Source: a virus. From it: a stretch of DNA of 64,000 bases. How positions within the stretch are numbered: position 1 is the stretch's first letter; every line of letters begins with the position of its first letter. Both the position numbers and the translations under genes were made by a program. The notes beneath the pieces were generated by a model that made no database searches, had not been told where the DNA came from, and worked only from the letters and a program-made list of their open reading frames with translations. The stretch spans positions 30,637 through 94,636 of IMG/VR virus record IMGVR_UViG_3300030333_003379, one strand, 5' to 3'. Shown one piece after another: positions 18,399-26,778 of the stretch.

Positions 18399-20630
18399 TC
18401 ACAATATGAAGTAAGGGTTGGTTTCTTTTGCTTTGATATGCCTAACGGCAAACTCAACTTCTGCGGTAACAGGCCCCTTATCGTCTGGCATTGGATGTGC
18501 CGCCTTTGTTACAGTATAATCTTCGATTGTGATGAGTGCATTCTGCCTTGTTGAAGCAGAACCGGGTTTAATCATGGTCATTGTGATATCATTGGTATTG
18601 ATGTGGTGCTTTCTCTTTCGCAATTCATCAAACCATCGGCTATCTTCAACCAATGCGCTAAACTTGAAGGTATATTCACGAGCAGCCTCTGTAATCTCTG
18701 TGGCATACTGTGTAGCCCCTTCTTGCACTTGATCGGTATCAGAATAAGCACCATCTGTGCCTTTGATATACCAACGAGCCGTATTGGTGTTAGTAATACC
18801 GAACTCTGCTGCCGTAGCACGAAGTAATGGTGCGCCAAACGCTTCCATGCTGATATGCTGGAATAGATACGGTTTTTCACCATCTACTGCGATACCAGAT
18901 ACCCTTCGATTGACTTGACTGTTTGCTGTGTTCTCAAACATCCTGTGTGGCGTGATGAACTTGCTTTCAGTATCGGTGAACATTCGACCTGCTTCATAAT
19001 CTCCGCTAATCTTGACTTCACCTTCGCTGTCTGCCTTTAGTGTTAAGGCATTGACCTTACAACCAGAGAATACTCGTAGCAACTGCTCTGCACCCGGTGT
19101 AATGTCTGTTTGACGGAATGATTGCTCTAGTGAGAAGGTTGGTAGATATGAGTAGCCAAAGAAGTTATGCTCAACACCATACTTCAATTCATTTGTTCCA
19201 CTAATGATAGCAGGGGATCCTCTTTCCCATGCCACACTATTTGCACTATCCCATGTGTATTGTAGCCTTTCAACACCACATGAAGTAGCGGTGTGTCCGA
19301 ATAGGAATGGTTCTTCCACATACACATACTCTGCATCAGCACCATCTGAACTACCAACTGCAAGAACTCTGCGGATTTCATGCTTGTTTAATGTCGGTGC
19401 GGTAACATCTGCACCGGGAATCTGAACTGTGTCTTTGTCGAAGATTTGAATGTAATCACCTGCGCTGAACTTGGCTGCGGTTGTTGCACCAAGATTGATT
19501 CTCAAATCACCTGCGGTAATGTTTGCTGCGGGTGTGACGAGAACATAGATCGGGATATCCACGGTTTGCGCTCTTGCTAATGCACCAGAATCAATATCTG
19601 TGCAACCTCCAAGAACTGCTGCACCACCATAGGTTGTGTAGTGTCCAAGTAATGGCACACCATCGGCTGAAAGAACCTTGAATATACCACCTGCTGTTAC
19701 TACATCAAATACTGTATTTGTTTGATCTGTGGTTGTAATATCCGTTCCTGTATCAGCAACGCTCAATGCACCAATCAATACATCAGAGCCAACTGTGCTA
19801 CCAAGCCCAGAAACGGTTGTTCCAGATGTTGCCGTAATGGTGGCATCAACTGTGGATGTGCCAAACTCTTGTGCTGCAAGTGATTTGGTCATTGTCGTTT
19901 TCAAGTTAAGTGGTAAAGCACCCACGATTGTGTTTGCACTTGCCACATTAGCATACTCACCCATACTCTTAGCAGTATGACCACCAAGACCATATTTCAA
20001 GAATCGAAGTGAGTGAGCATTGAGATCATAAGCACCACCTGCAAGGGTTTCCTTGCCTGTGGTCAAGACATTCACATCACGACCCATGCCGACAATGTGT
20101 TGTTTTCTAACATCCAATTCTGGCTCTGGTAATGTAAATGAGTTCAATAGACCTAAGAATTGGTCTGTTTTGACTCTTTCATCTGATGTTGCGGTCATAG
20201 CCGAATCAAATGTCGGAACACGAAGTCCAAAAATAGTGAAAAAGGCATCAGCAGTTCCGGGGTTATCAGCCGAAGCCAATCTTGGTTGAATTGTAATTGT
20301 ATCAGCATCATTTGCTGTGATTGTGTAAGAACGCTTTGTTGTTGGATAGTGGTCATTTTGGTGATTGCCTGATGCGTCTGTAAAGCGGAGGGTTGCGCCT
20401 ACAAGCATATTCTTTGGCACGAGCATATTACCAGAAGTATCTACCCAATACATTCCTTCACCTACATGAATAGTAGATGTATTTGCGGTTGGCCCAACTT
20501 TCACCGTTTTCCATCCATCGGTAGTCGTTGTTCCATCCACCCATGATCCTGTTGCGTGGCCGATTAGCCCTGTTTCCTTACCCAAGGAAACTTCTGCTAA
20601 ATCTCCCTTGAACACTTGATTTATTGCCAT
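18399..20630 (-). CDS. Probable major tail tube protein, enlarged
   Basis: The 743-residue product starts MAINQVFKGDLAEVSLGK and ends with a beta-rich block (ITMTMIKPGSASTRQNALI, then VTAEVEFAVRHIKAKE) that resembles tail tube proteins. It lies after the 143-residue tail-completion candidate and before the tail chaperones and tape measure gene, as expected. Tail tube subunits are usually 150-350 residues, so the central Thr/Ala/Gly-rich region (about 100-470) would be inserted, surface-exposed Ig-like or decoration domains. A tail sheath is an alternative for a protein of this size, but I see nothing that decides it. Confidence 0.6.
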   Translation of the reverse strand: MAINQVFKGDLAEVSLGKETGLIGHATGSWVDGTTTTDGWKTVKVGPTANTSTIHVGEGMYWVDTSGNMLVPKNMLVGATLRFTDASGNHQNDHYPTTKRSYTITANDADTITIQPRLASADNPGTADAFFTIFGLRVPTFDSAMTATSDERVKTDQFLGLLNSFTLPEPELDVRKQHIVGMGRDVNVLTTGKETLAGGAYDLNAHSLRFLKYGLGGHTAKSMGEYANVASANTIVGALPLNLKTTMTKSLAAQEFGTSTVDATITATSGTTVSGLGSTVGSDVLIGALSVADTGTDITTTDQTNTVFDVVTAGGIFKVLSADGVPLLGHYTTYGGAAVLGGCTDIDSGALARAQTVDIPIYVLVTPAANITAGDLRINLGATTAAKFSAGDYIQIFDKDTVQIPGADVTAPTLNKHEIRRVLAVGSSDGADAEYVYVEEPFLFGHTATSCGVERLQYTWDSANSVAWERGSPAIISGTNELKYGVEHNFFGYSYLPTFSLEQSFRQTDITPGAEQLLRVFSGCKVNALTLKADSEGEVKISGDYEAGRMFTDTESKFITPHRMFENTANSQVNRRVSGIAVDGEKPYLFQHISMEAFGAPLLRATAAEFGITNTNTARWYIKGTDGAYSDTDQVQEGATQYATEITEAAREYTFKFSALVEDSRWFDELRKRKHHINTNDITMTMIKPGSASTRQNALITIEDYTVTKAAHPMPDDKGPVTAEVEFAVRHIKAKETNPYFIL

Positions 20631-20640
20631 ATTTTTTCCC

Positions 20641-21072
20641 TCATACTGCTTCTAATGGTTGTGCGAATAATACGACCTCGGCTTGCATTGTGTAGCGGAA
20701 TAGCCTCTTGCTACGGTCAGACAAGTCGGTTCGGGTCTTGAAGATTACCCTGTCGAAATTAACACCGTCACCTTTTCGATATTTGTGAAGTATCCTCCGC
20801 ACTTCATCACGAAGGACACCCAATCTATCTCTGCCTTTGACTGTTCTAATGTCTATGGTGAGATTTACATGGATATTCACATAATCGAAAAGGAGTTCTG
20901 GTTGTGCTTCATTGTGTGCTGTTTCAAACACACGGATAATATCGTGATCTTGCAATCTAGTGCGCTTGCCTTCGCCAGCATCCAAATTAGCAATGTCCAA
21001 AATAGACGGTTTTGGTGACTTATTCCATTGCGAATCAAGCAAATCCACAATATGTTTGATAGAGTCCGTCAT
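20641..21072 (-). CDS. Probable tail completion/terminator protein
   Basis: This 143-residue protein has an alpha/beta pattern: an N-terminal helix (IKHIVDLLDSQWN), then strand NIHVNLTIDIRTVK, helix GVLRDEVRRILHKY, strand DRVIFKTRT and a final strand MQAEVVLFAQ. This size and order fit the phage neck or tail-terminator fold. It lies just before the tail tube gene and after two small head-tail joining ORFs. The assignment is by fold pattern and position only. Confidence 0.5.
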   Translation of the reverse strand: MTDSIKHIVDLLDSQWNKSPKPSILDIANLDAGEGKRTRLQDHDIIRVFETAHNEAQPELLFDYVNIHVNLTIDIRTVKGRDRLGVLRDEVRRILHKYRKGDGVNFDRVIFKTRTDLSDRSKRLFRYTMQAEVVLFAQPLEAV

Positions 21073-21335
21073 TCAATCACCACCGCTAAATACTTCGCTT
21101 GCGCTTCCGCTACATCTAAGGCGAATGGACTATTTGCTTTATGTGCTTCCATTGTTGCGGCCAATTCTTCATCATTTAGAGGCATATCGTCTGCTTCGGC
21201 CATCTCTTTCTCTTTAATGAGCATAGCCTCAAGATGAGCAGGTTCAGCACTCGCTTTTGCTACCGCTTCTTTGTATTGTTGAAGCACTTTGGCTCGCTTT
21301 TCCAAATACTTCTGCATTTCAGGAAGATCCGCCAT
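21069..21335 (-). CDS. Small helical protein, head-tail junction region
   Basis: The product is 88 residues and almost entirely helical and charged, with Lys, Glu and Ala repeats (EKRAKVLQQYKEAVAKAS) suggesting a coiled coil. It overlaps its upstream neighbour by 17 bases and the next gene by ATGA, so it is translated within the connector block. No known family is recognised. Confidence 0.5.
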   Translation of the reverse strand: MADLPEMQKYLEKRAKVLQQYKEAVAKASAEPAHLEAMLIKEKEMAEADDMPLNDEELAATMEAHKANSPFALDVAEAQAKYLAVVIE

Positions 21336-21519
21336 TTCCGCCTCCCCTCATTGCATCAATACCTGCCTTTGTAGCCTTCTTTTTGCCATCACAATCACGG
21401 CAAAACTGCCCTTGACTTTGAGAGCCAGACCAAATAACACCATATTTGTCGCAATCGCTACAATGATCTATGATTTTACCTGATGGTAATTGTTGCCTTT
21501 GTGGTGCTTTCTCAACCAT
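21319..21519 (-). CDS. Small zinc-ribbon protein
   Basis: The 66-residue product carries two CxxC pairs (CSDCDKYG near residue 19 and FCRDCDGKK near 40), enough for one zinc site, then a basic and glycine-rich tail. It lies between the 537-residue connector candidate and the 88-residue helical protein. Its overlap with the next gene supports translation. Function unknown; it may be a structural zinc knuckle of the neck. Confidence 0.5.
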   Translation of the reverse strand: MVEKAPQRQQLPSGKIIDHCSDCDKYGVIWSGSQSQGQFCRDCDGKKKATKAGIDAMRGGGNGGSS

Positions 21520-21523
21520 AATT

Positions 21524-23137
21524 CTAACCTCCCATACCTGCTACAATAATGCTCTCTTGGAACGGAACTAGCAACTTTGCGACCTCCGCTTCTAACTTCT
21601 GATGTTTGGATGCTAAATCAACATTTTGTGTTCCTTCGGGGAATAACACCGAATAATCATCGGACATTATGATATCCATGACCACTAATTTGGTGCAAGC
21701 ATCAATGATATTTTTATCCACATACCTTTCACCATAAATGTAAGACATTCTAAGTGAATGGTTCTCAAAGAATGGGTATTCATTGTTGAATAATATCTGG
21801 CCGTTTTCCTCAATTGACCACCACGATTTTTGCCTTTCCTCATCATCAATATCGCATAAGAATCGAACTTGCTTTAGTGTAGCACCAGATACATTGTTAT
21901 CAAAGTCGTTTGCTAGATCCGATACAACGGTGAATGTATTACCATTACGACTACACAAGGCTATTCGATTGGATGTTCCATTCTCAATATACACCAATCC
22001 ATGCCCATTTACGAAGGCAGAGCCGTCAGCAACCGTAAAGGAAGTCACAGGTGTCCCTGTCGTGCCTGTAACGGTTGTTTCTACCATGGTATGCAAATTA
22101 CCCACATATGTGAGTCCACCACTATGTGAAACTGCTATGGAGGCGTTCTGCCCTCCCTCTGTGCTTCGCATAGATGAAATCTCAATAACACCATCACCTG
22201 CATCACTATTGCCAAGAGCCATGAACTCGTGATTTACATTCAAAACCGCAGATGCCGATGATGATGTTTCAACGGTCAATGAGCCGATTTGAATGGCAGA
22301 TTTGTTAAAATCTGGATCTTGATTGATTAGTGCTGCGATATTTTCTGCGGTGGATTTGTGGTCAAACTCTGACCTCCACTTTGTTTGAGCATCATTTCCT
22401 TCTGTAAGTGTGGCAACACCGTTAGCACCGGGGCATAGATAGATTGCCTCTCCACTTAGTGCCGTATGATCAGCAACCCTAATCGCTGCTCTTGCGGCAG
22501 CCATTTCACGGTAGTAATCACCTTGCCACGCACCCATTTTGAGAATACGCTGAACCGCACCATGTTTCAAGAATACTGCACCAACATAGTCGGTGTAGTA
22601 TCTCCTTCGGAATGGCTTGAATGTAGTGAAGTTCACATATTCTTCTGCTACAAGGCGTGGTCGCCATGCGTGTCGAGTTACAGTATCAACATAATCTTGA
22701 CGGATTTTGATTAAATCCTCCACATGGCTCTTTTTTACACCACGCTCTTTGCTATTGGTAAATGCGGATTGGTGTTGAAGATATGCGTTATTTGCAGTAG
22801 TGAACGACTCTGCGCCTTCTTTTGCTGCAATGAGATAGATTTGCCCGTCTGACCCCACCGAAGCGGTTGAAGTAATGGTATATGTCTTACCAATAGCGTC
22901 AGCATCGTCATAGACGAGAATAGTGTCTGTTGCCTCAAAACCCCATCTGCGGAAATCCGCCCCGGTAATTGGAAACTTGATATCAGAACCATCAATGGTG
23001 CTATTCCCTGCTAAAGCCACAGGGTCTGGTAAAGGCAATTGAAGATATTCCGCCACTTTTGCTGCGGTTGTATAGACCAATTCATCTGGGTATAGTGGCG
23101 CATCTGGCCTATGTCCGGGCGAATAGGTTCGTGGCAT
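21524..23137 (-). CDS. Probable head-tail connector protein
   Basis: The 537-residue product begins with helical segments (ELVYTTAAKVAEYLQLPL) and has a basic helical region near residues 133-190 (VEDLIKIRQDYVDTVTRHAW), as in head-tail adaptors that sit under the portal. The central part (about 200-420) is Ser/Thr/Gly-rich beta structure, apparently an insertion. The last 100 residues return to a helical segment (IDACTKLVVMDIIMSDDY). It lies between head and tail genes. The size is large for a gp6-type adaptor. The assignment rests on position and partial pattern. Confidence 0.5.
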   Translation of the reverse strand: MPRTYSPGHRPDAPLYPDELVYTTAAKVAEYLQLPLPDPVALAGNSTIDGSDIKFPITGADFRRWGFEATDTILVYDDADAIGKTYTITSTASVGSDGQIYLIAAKEGAESFTTANNAYLQHQSAFTNSKERGVKKSHVEDLIKIRQDYVDTVTRHAWRPRLVAEEYVNFTTFKPFRRRYYTDYVGAVFLKHGAVQRILKMGAWQGDYYREMAAARAAIRVADHTALSGEAIYLCPGANGVATLTEGNDAQTKWRSEFDHKSTAENIAALINQDPDFNKSAIQIGSLTVETSSSASAVLNVNHEFMALGNSDAGDGVIEISSMRSTEGGQNASIAVSHSGGLTYVGNLHTMVETTVTGTTGTPVTSFTVADGSAFVNGHGLVYIENGTSNRIALCSRNGNTFTVVSDLANDFDNNVSGATLKQVRFLCDIDDEERQKSWWSIEENGQILFNNEYPFFENHSLRMSYIYGERYVDKNIIDACTKLVVMDIIMSDDYSVLFPEGTQNVDLASKHQKLEAEVAKLLVPFQESIIVAGMGG

Positions 23138-23463
23138 TATCTGCCACCCCTAATGTGAGATCCAAGGTTGTAGTGCATAGTATCACCACAAACACCACAC
23201 TTTGGAGTCCAACAGAAGTGTAACGCACCACATGAAAGGCAACGAGTTCCAGAACCAATGTTCTGTATATCTCTGCGTTCCTTCTTTTTGATTTGAACCC
23301 GCTTCGTAGTAGCGTGTTTCATATTTTCACTAGAAAACGGTGAGTCATCTTCTGCAATTGAAGATTGACGAGCATTGGCGATCTCCGCCATGCGAACCTT
23401 GCGTCTGCGTTGAATGTCGTATGACTCTTGGAAATCCAATGTTTCAACTTTCATCCGAGCCAT
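23137..23463 (-). CDS. Small basic zinc-ribbon protein
   Basis: The product is 108 residues. The N-terminal half is strongly basic and helical (DIQRRRKVRMAEIANARQS). The C-terminal half holds two cysteine pairs, RCLSCGALHFC and KCGVCGDTMHY, with nearby histidines, consistent with one zinc ribbon. It shares one base with the next gene. It could bind nucleic acid or stabilise the head-tail joint; nothing in the sequence decides this. Confidence 0.5.
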   Translation of the reverse strand: MARMKVETLDFQESYDIQRRRKVRMAEIANARQSSIAEDDSPFSSENMKHATTKRVQIKKKERRDIQNIGSGTRCLSCGALHFCWTPKCGVCGDTMHYNLGSHIRGGR

Positions 23464-23490
23464 TTGGAGTCACCCCGTAAGGCAACTACC

Positions 23491-23835
23491 TCAAGCCCTG
23501 CCACCAGAAATAATCAAATCCACAGAAAGTGTGGATAGGTTTGTCGTGTCTGCGACTTCTGCAAGTGGTGCTGCCGCAATATCGGCAGTTGGTGTTTGGT
23601 CAGATGCTGCTACTTCAAACACTTTCAATTTCTTGTTTGTTGCATCATATCGGACAACATATCCTAGAGCAGAATCGTTAGTCACACGGACTTCATCGGG
23701 TGTTTTCACATAAGAAGTTGCATCAAACGATTCTCCACCTGTTGGGTATGAAGAATCGAAGGTTACAGTCACATAACTCGTGACTTTTGTGCCTGTTACA
23801 TTGTTTCTCTTGGTCTGCGCTAGTGTAAGTGCCAT
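23491..23835 (-). CDS. Small head-associated structural protein
   Basis: The product is about 114 residues. I choose the ATG at 23835 (MALTLAQTKRNN) because GGATGA lies five bases upstream; an in-frame ATG nine bases earlier is the alternative. The N-terminal MALTLAQTKRN, the strand VTFDSSYPTGGESFD and the C-terminal LSVDLIISGG resemble small beta-rich proteins that I recall next to capsid genes in marine siphoviruses. A decoration or joining role is inferred. Confidence 0.5.
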   Translation of the reverse strand: MALTLAQTKRNNVTGTKVTSYVTVTFDSSYPTGGESFDATSYVKTPDEVRVTNDSALGYVVRYDATNKKLKVFEVAASDQTPTADIAAAPLAEVADTTNLSTLSVDLIISGGRA

Positions 23836-23877
23836 GTCGCTCATCCTCTCTGTGCCTGTTTTCCTCTTTAACCTTGT

Positions 23878-24486
23878 CTATGAATACAATATGGTTAGCC
23901 TAATTTTATCTGTGTCTGCTGCCCATTGGACACCCGCCCCGGGATCTATGGATAAAGTGAACTTAACTGTGCCACAAACTCTACCTGTCCATGGCTGATT
24001 CTTGGCGATTGCTGTTGCTGTCCCTGCTGTGTTTAGCACCTTTGGCGCAGCAGGGGTTGTGCCATGTGCGCTTAATCCGGGCTGAACACTCAAAGCGTGT
24101 TCCATTGTTCCCATTGCTGCCCCTTCATTGGTTTGGAATCTATACACGATGTTCCCTTTGTTGGTGAAATCAAGTGCTGAAATAATAGAGCAGTAAAAGT
24201 TCTCTCCGCCAGAAACTGATGTATAATCTCCACAACTTATGCCAAAAGACCCATGAACGGTATCACCATTTGTGTTTGAAGATAATTTACTACCACTTAC
24301 ATCAAGCCAGATTGTATGAATCTCTCCATTCATTTGAATTAGAGCAGGGGCAATTATCCCTCCATCTAAATCTGCGGTTTCCCACTCATAGACGATTCGA
24401 TTAACACGAGTGCGTGAGCCATAACGCCCTGCACCATCATCAATAGTATGACTGACTATACCTGCCATTTCTTGCCATCCTCCCAT
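23878..24486 (-). CDS. Beta-rich structural protein, possible head decoration
   Basis: The 202-residue product has GGTGAT two bases before the ATG at 24486. It is mostly beta (strands TRVNRIVYEWETA, GEIHTIWLDVSG, VCGTVKFTLSID) with many Gly, Ser and Thr. Its last residues (IRLTILYS) match the end of the 115-residue protein at 25232-25579 (VRLSLLYV) in spacing and character, suggesting a shared C-terminal strand or oligomerisation element. It lies among the genes just after the capsid gene. Decoration or spike protein of the capsid is a reasonable guess. Confidence 0.45.
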   Translation of the reverse strand: MGGWQEMAGIVSHTIDDGAGRYGSRTRVNRIVYEWETADLDGGIIAPALIQMNGEIHTIWLDVSGSKLSSNTNGDTVHGSFGISCGDYTSVSGGENFYCSIISALDFTNKGNIVYRFQTNEGAAMGTMEHALSVQPGLSAHGTTPAAPKVLNTAGTATAIAKNQPWTGRVCGTVKFTLSIDPGAGVQWAADTDKIRLTILYS

Positions 24487-24761
24487 TGATCACCTGTAAT
24501 GTGTGAGTCAAGTTGGCTTCTGCAAGCAGACAGTCCTTCGTATGCTGCTTCTTGTTCACAATCTAAGCAGAAAAAGAAGTGAACGCCACCACCGTCAAAC
24601 GATTCTAATTCGGTTTCATAGGCATCTCTGCCACAGAAAGCACATTCGGGTGCATCCCCTCTGCCTTGATACAGACGACCCGGTGAACGGAACTCATCTC
24701 CCGGCCGGATTGCACCCATCTTTAGAATGCGAAAACCTGCTTTGGCTGCGTCTTGACTCAT
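24456..24761 (-). CDS. Zinc-ribbon protein with a weak copy of the A-F-x-x-A-W tag
   Basis: The product is 101 residues. The ATG at 24761 is formed on the stop of the upstream gene (TGATG). The N-terminus MSQDAAKAGFRILKMG resembles, more weakly, the recurrent tag seen elsewhere in this window. A zinc ribbon follows: ECAFCGRD near residue 39 and FFCLDCEQE near 65. The C-terminus is hydrophilic and overlaps the next gene by 31 bases. Unknown function, in the capsid-proximal cluster. Confidence 0.5.
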   Translation of the reverse strand: MSQDAAKAGFRILKMGAIRPGDEFRSPGRLYQGRGDAPECAFCGRDAYETELESFDGGGVHFFFCLDCEQEAAYEGLSACRSQLDSHITGDQWEDGKKWQV

Positions 24762-25219
24762 CACTCATCACCCTCGCTACCTTCGGCAGCAGGGTTCAAT
24801 AGTGCCTCTGCCCTTGCGGTTAGAGATGCTTTAGTTGCAGTTCTTGGTGTGGTAATGCCACGAGCCGAGAACCACTTGATCATCTCACCACGAGTCCAAT
24901 TAGGGTCAAATGGTTCTGCATCTTCTGCCTCTGCTTCTTCAACAGGTGCTTCTTCAACAGGTGCTTCTTCAACCACAGGTTCTTCGACTACGACTTCTTC
25001 AACCACAGGTGCTTCAATGACTTCTTTCATTGCTTCTGTCTTAGAAACGGAATCATCTTCAACAAGCCAATAATTGGATTTGTCTGCTCTGAACTTTGCG
25101 GCAAGATCCTCTGGAATGTTCTCAACTCTTCGTTGTCGAGTCCAACCATAGGTTACACCATCAATGCTTGATGTGTATTCAACATAAGACCTATCGCCCT
25201 TGTAAGTGACGGTTGCCAT
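24761..25219 (-). CDS. SAP-like domain protein with Glu/Val repeat linker
   Basis: The 152-residue product has three parts: a small strand-rich domain (residues 1-55), an acidic linker of tandem V-x-E-x-P and APVEE repeats (about 65-100), and a helical SAP-like motif (WTRGEMIKWFSARGITT, then KASLTARAEALL, about 107-140) with an acidic tail. The plan matches the 129-residue protein at 17065-17454, pointing to duplication or a shared design. The gene lies two genes after the major capsid gene. A virion protein contacting DNA or the capsid is possible. Confidence 0.6.
   Translation of the reverse strand: MATVTYKGDRSYVEYTSSIDGVTYGWTRQRRVENIPEDLAAKFRADKSNYWLVEDDSVSKTEAMKEVIEAPVVEEVVVEEPVVEEAPVEEAPVEEAEAEDAEPFDPNWTRGEMIKWFSARGITTPRTATKASLTARAEALLNPAAEGSEGDE
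24930..25015. repeat. Short tandem repeats coding the Glu/Val/Pro linker
   Basis: Copies of a 15-base unit similar to ACAGGTGCTTCTTCA are visible on the plus strand, in frame with the linker of the 152-residue SAP protein. Such repeats can change linker length by slippage. Confidence 0.65.
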
Positions 25220-25231
25220 CTAGCAACCCCC

Positions 25232-25579
25232 TCAAACATATAGAAGGCTCAATCTAACAACATCGGCTGTTGCTGCTGTCCAAGTAACTGTGCCACCAGA
25301 GATGGTGTAATCAGTTGCTGCCGCAGGTGAGGCACCGGGGTTGGTTGCACCTAGAAGTGCTACTACCTTAGTTCCTGAAATACCTGCGATTTCACCTGAA
25401 TCTAGTGAGAATACTGTGGATACTGTTGCTGCCTGTTTTAGATCCACAATTAGAAGATGCAATGCACCCTCTGCTGTGCCACTAATCCATGCGGTGCTGT
25501 TAGGGTCAGACCCTGCCCACATTCTGTTGTCCAATACTACTGCGCTGTCTCCGGCTGTTATGTTCGTGTTCGCTACCAT
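25232..25579 (-). CDS. Small structural protein next to the capsid gene
   Basis: The product is about 115 residues. I start at ATG 25579 (MVANTNITAG) because AGGTGAT sits five bases upstream; a GTG three codons earlier falls inside that site. The composition (Ala, Thr, Ser, Val, Gly) and strand pattern suggest a beta-barrel or beta-sandwich, as in capsid decoration proteins, which are often encoded directly after the capsid gene. The ending VRLSLLYV resembles the end of the 202-residue protein at 23878-24486. Confidence 0.5.
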   Translation of the reverse strand: MVANTNITAGDSAVVLDNRMWAGSDPNSTAWISGTAEGALHLLIVDLKQAATVSTVFSLDSGEIAGISGTKVVALLGATNPGASPAAATDYTISGGTVTWTAATADVVRLSLLYV

Positions 25580-25612
25580 TGTAATCACCTGTTATAATTC
25601 TCCTATTTAACC

Positions 25613-26761
25613 TCAACTCAAGTCCCGAATCTTTCCGCTTGCTTTGAAGAAAGTGCAGATCAATTCACCCATTGTGTGGAACATACCCATTTGACCTAGA
25701 CGGTTAATTCCGAATGGGTCTCCTGTTTCAATACCTGACTCGTGATATAGGGTTGGCTTTGCTGTTGTGAACCAACTGTAATCTGTGTCGAGGAAATACA
25801 TACGGCTGCTTCCGTCTTTGACTACATCTTTGGATGGGATGATTGGCACACCGTTGTAAGTTGCAACCATGAATCCACCTTGGATACCCGGAACACCCTT
25901 TACACCATTTACACCCGGAACAACTCTCTTCATCTCTACGAAGCGTTGTTGTGGCTGCAATAGTTGCTGAATGGTTTCTAGTGTATCATAGCCTGTTAGA
26001 ATGACTTTAGGCTGACCACCATCTTCCCATACGCTCTTGAACATACCGTCAAGAATGTTGAGAGTTAGAGGGCGATCTGCACCTGCTGCACCTGCATCAA
26101 CATTACCATCATACCAATTTGTTGCTGTGCCAGCAGCACGAGTCAAGTTGTAGATATCGTGGTCTGTTGCATCAGAAACGAAGTTAGTTGCTGTTTCAAC
26201 GAATGCACTTGAAGTAATACGGTCAAGTGAGTTGAAGTTGTTACCAGATACAGTATCAACATCAGTCAAAAGCATCTGATTGATGTGTTCTGTGTGGTGT
26301 TTTGCCATTTCCATCTTCATAACTGCACGAGCATCACCAAGACCATCATCCTTGTCTGCAAGGAACATTGCTGTTTCAGACAGATCGAATGTGTGAGCCA
26401 CAGTTCGTGGCTTGGTGCTTACATGAGCAAATGTTGGCTTGGTGGTCTCTGGTAGAGTTGCGTTCTCACCAACACCGCCACCTTTCGTAAAGTCAGGCTT
26501 TGCTGTGGTTACACGCCATCCACTCTTCTCCCATGGCTTCTTAGGCAAGATAGAGAAGGCATTGAACTCTTGGTTCAACTGTGACCAAACCTTACGACCA
26601 AAGATCGCTTGGTAAGTTCCTGTGGTGCTGCTCATCAATGGACTGTCTGCCTTGAGCAAATCAGTTCCAGAGTATGCCCATGCGTTCTGTCCTGTTCCAG
26701 CCCCATAGTAAAGGCGTTCCATATCTTCAATTGTGCGAATATATCCTGTGCTTCCACTCAT
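25613..26761 (-). CDS. Major capsid protein, HK97 fold
   Basis: The 382-residue product lies directly after the prohead protease gene, the standard position. Features fitting the HK97 fold are a helical N-terminal arm, an E-loop region near residues 60-115 (SILPKKPWEKSGWRV, TKPTFAHVSTKPRTV), a long spine-helix region (AVMKMEMAKHHTEHINQML), and a Gly/Val-rich stretch near 285-330 (GVNGVKGVPGIQGGF, then TYNGVPIIPSKDV) typical of the P/A-domains of phage capsids. No long delta domain is present at the N-terminus; the scaffold may instead be the C-terminal part of the protease. Confidence 0.85.
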   Translation of the reverse strand: MSGSTGYIRTIEDMERLYYGAGTGQNAWAYSGTDLLKADSPLMSSTTGTYQAIFGRKVWSQLNQEFNAFSILPKKPWEKSGWRVTTAKPDFTKGGGVGENATLPETTKPTFAHVSTKPRTVAHTFDLSETAMFLADKDDGLGDARAVMKMEMAKHHTEHINQMLLTDVDTVSGNNFNSLDRITSSAFVETATNFVSDATDHDIYNLTRAAGTATNWYDGNVDAGAAGADRPLTLNILDGMFKSVWEDGGQPKVILTGYDTLETIQQLLQPQQRFVEMKRVVPGVNGVKGVPGIQGGFMVATYNGVPIIPSKDVVKDGSSRMYFLDTDYSWFTTAKPTLYHESGIETGDPFGINRLGQMGMFHTMGELICTFFKASGKIRDLS

Positions 26762-26778
26762 ATCATCATCTCCTTAAT

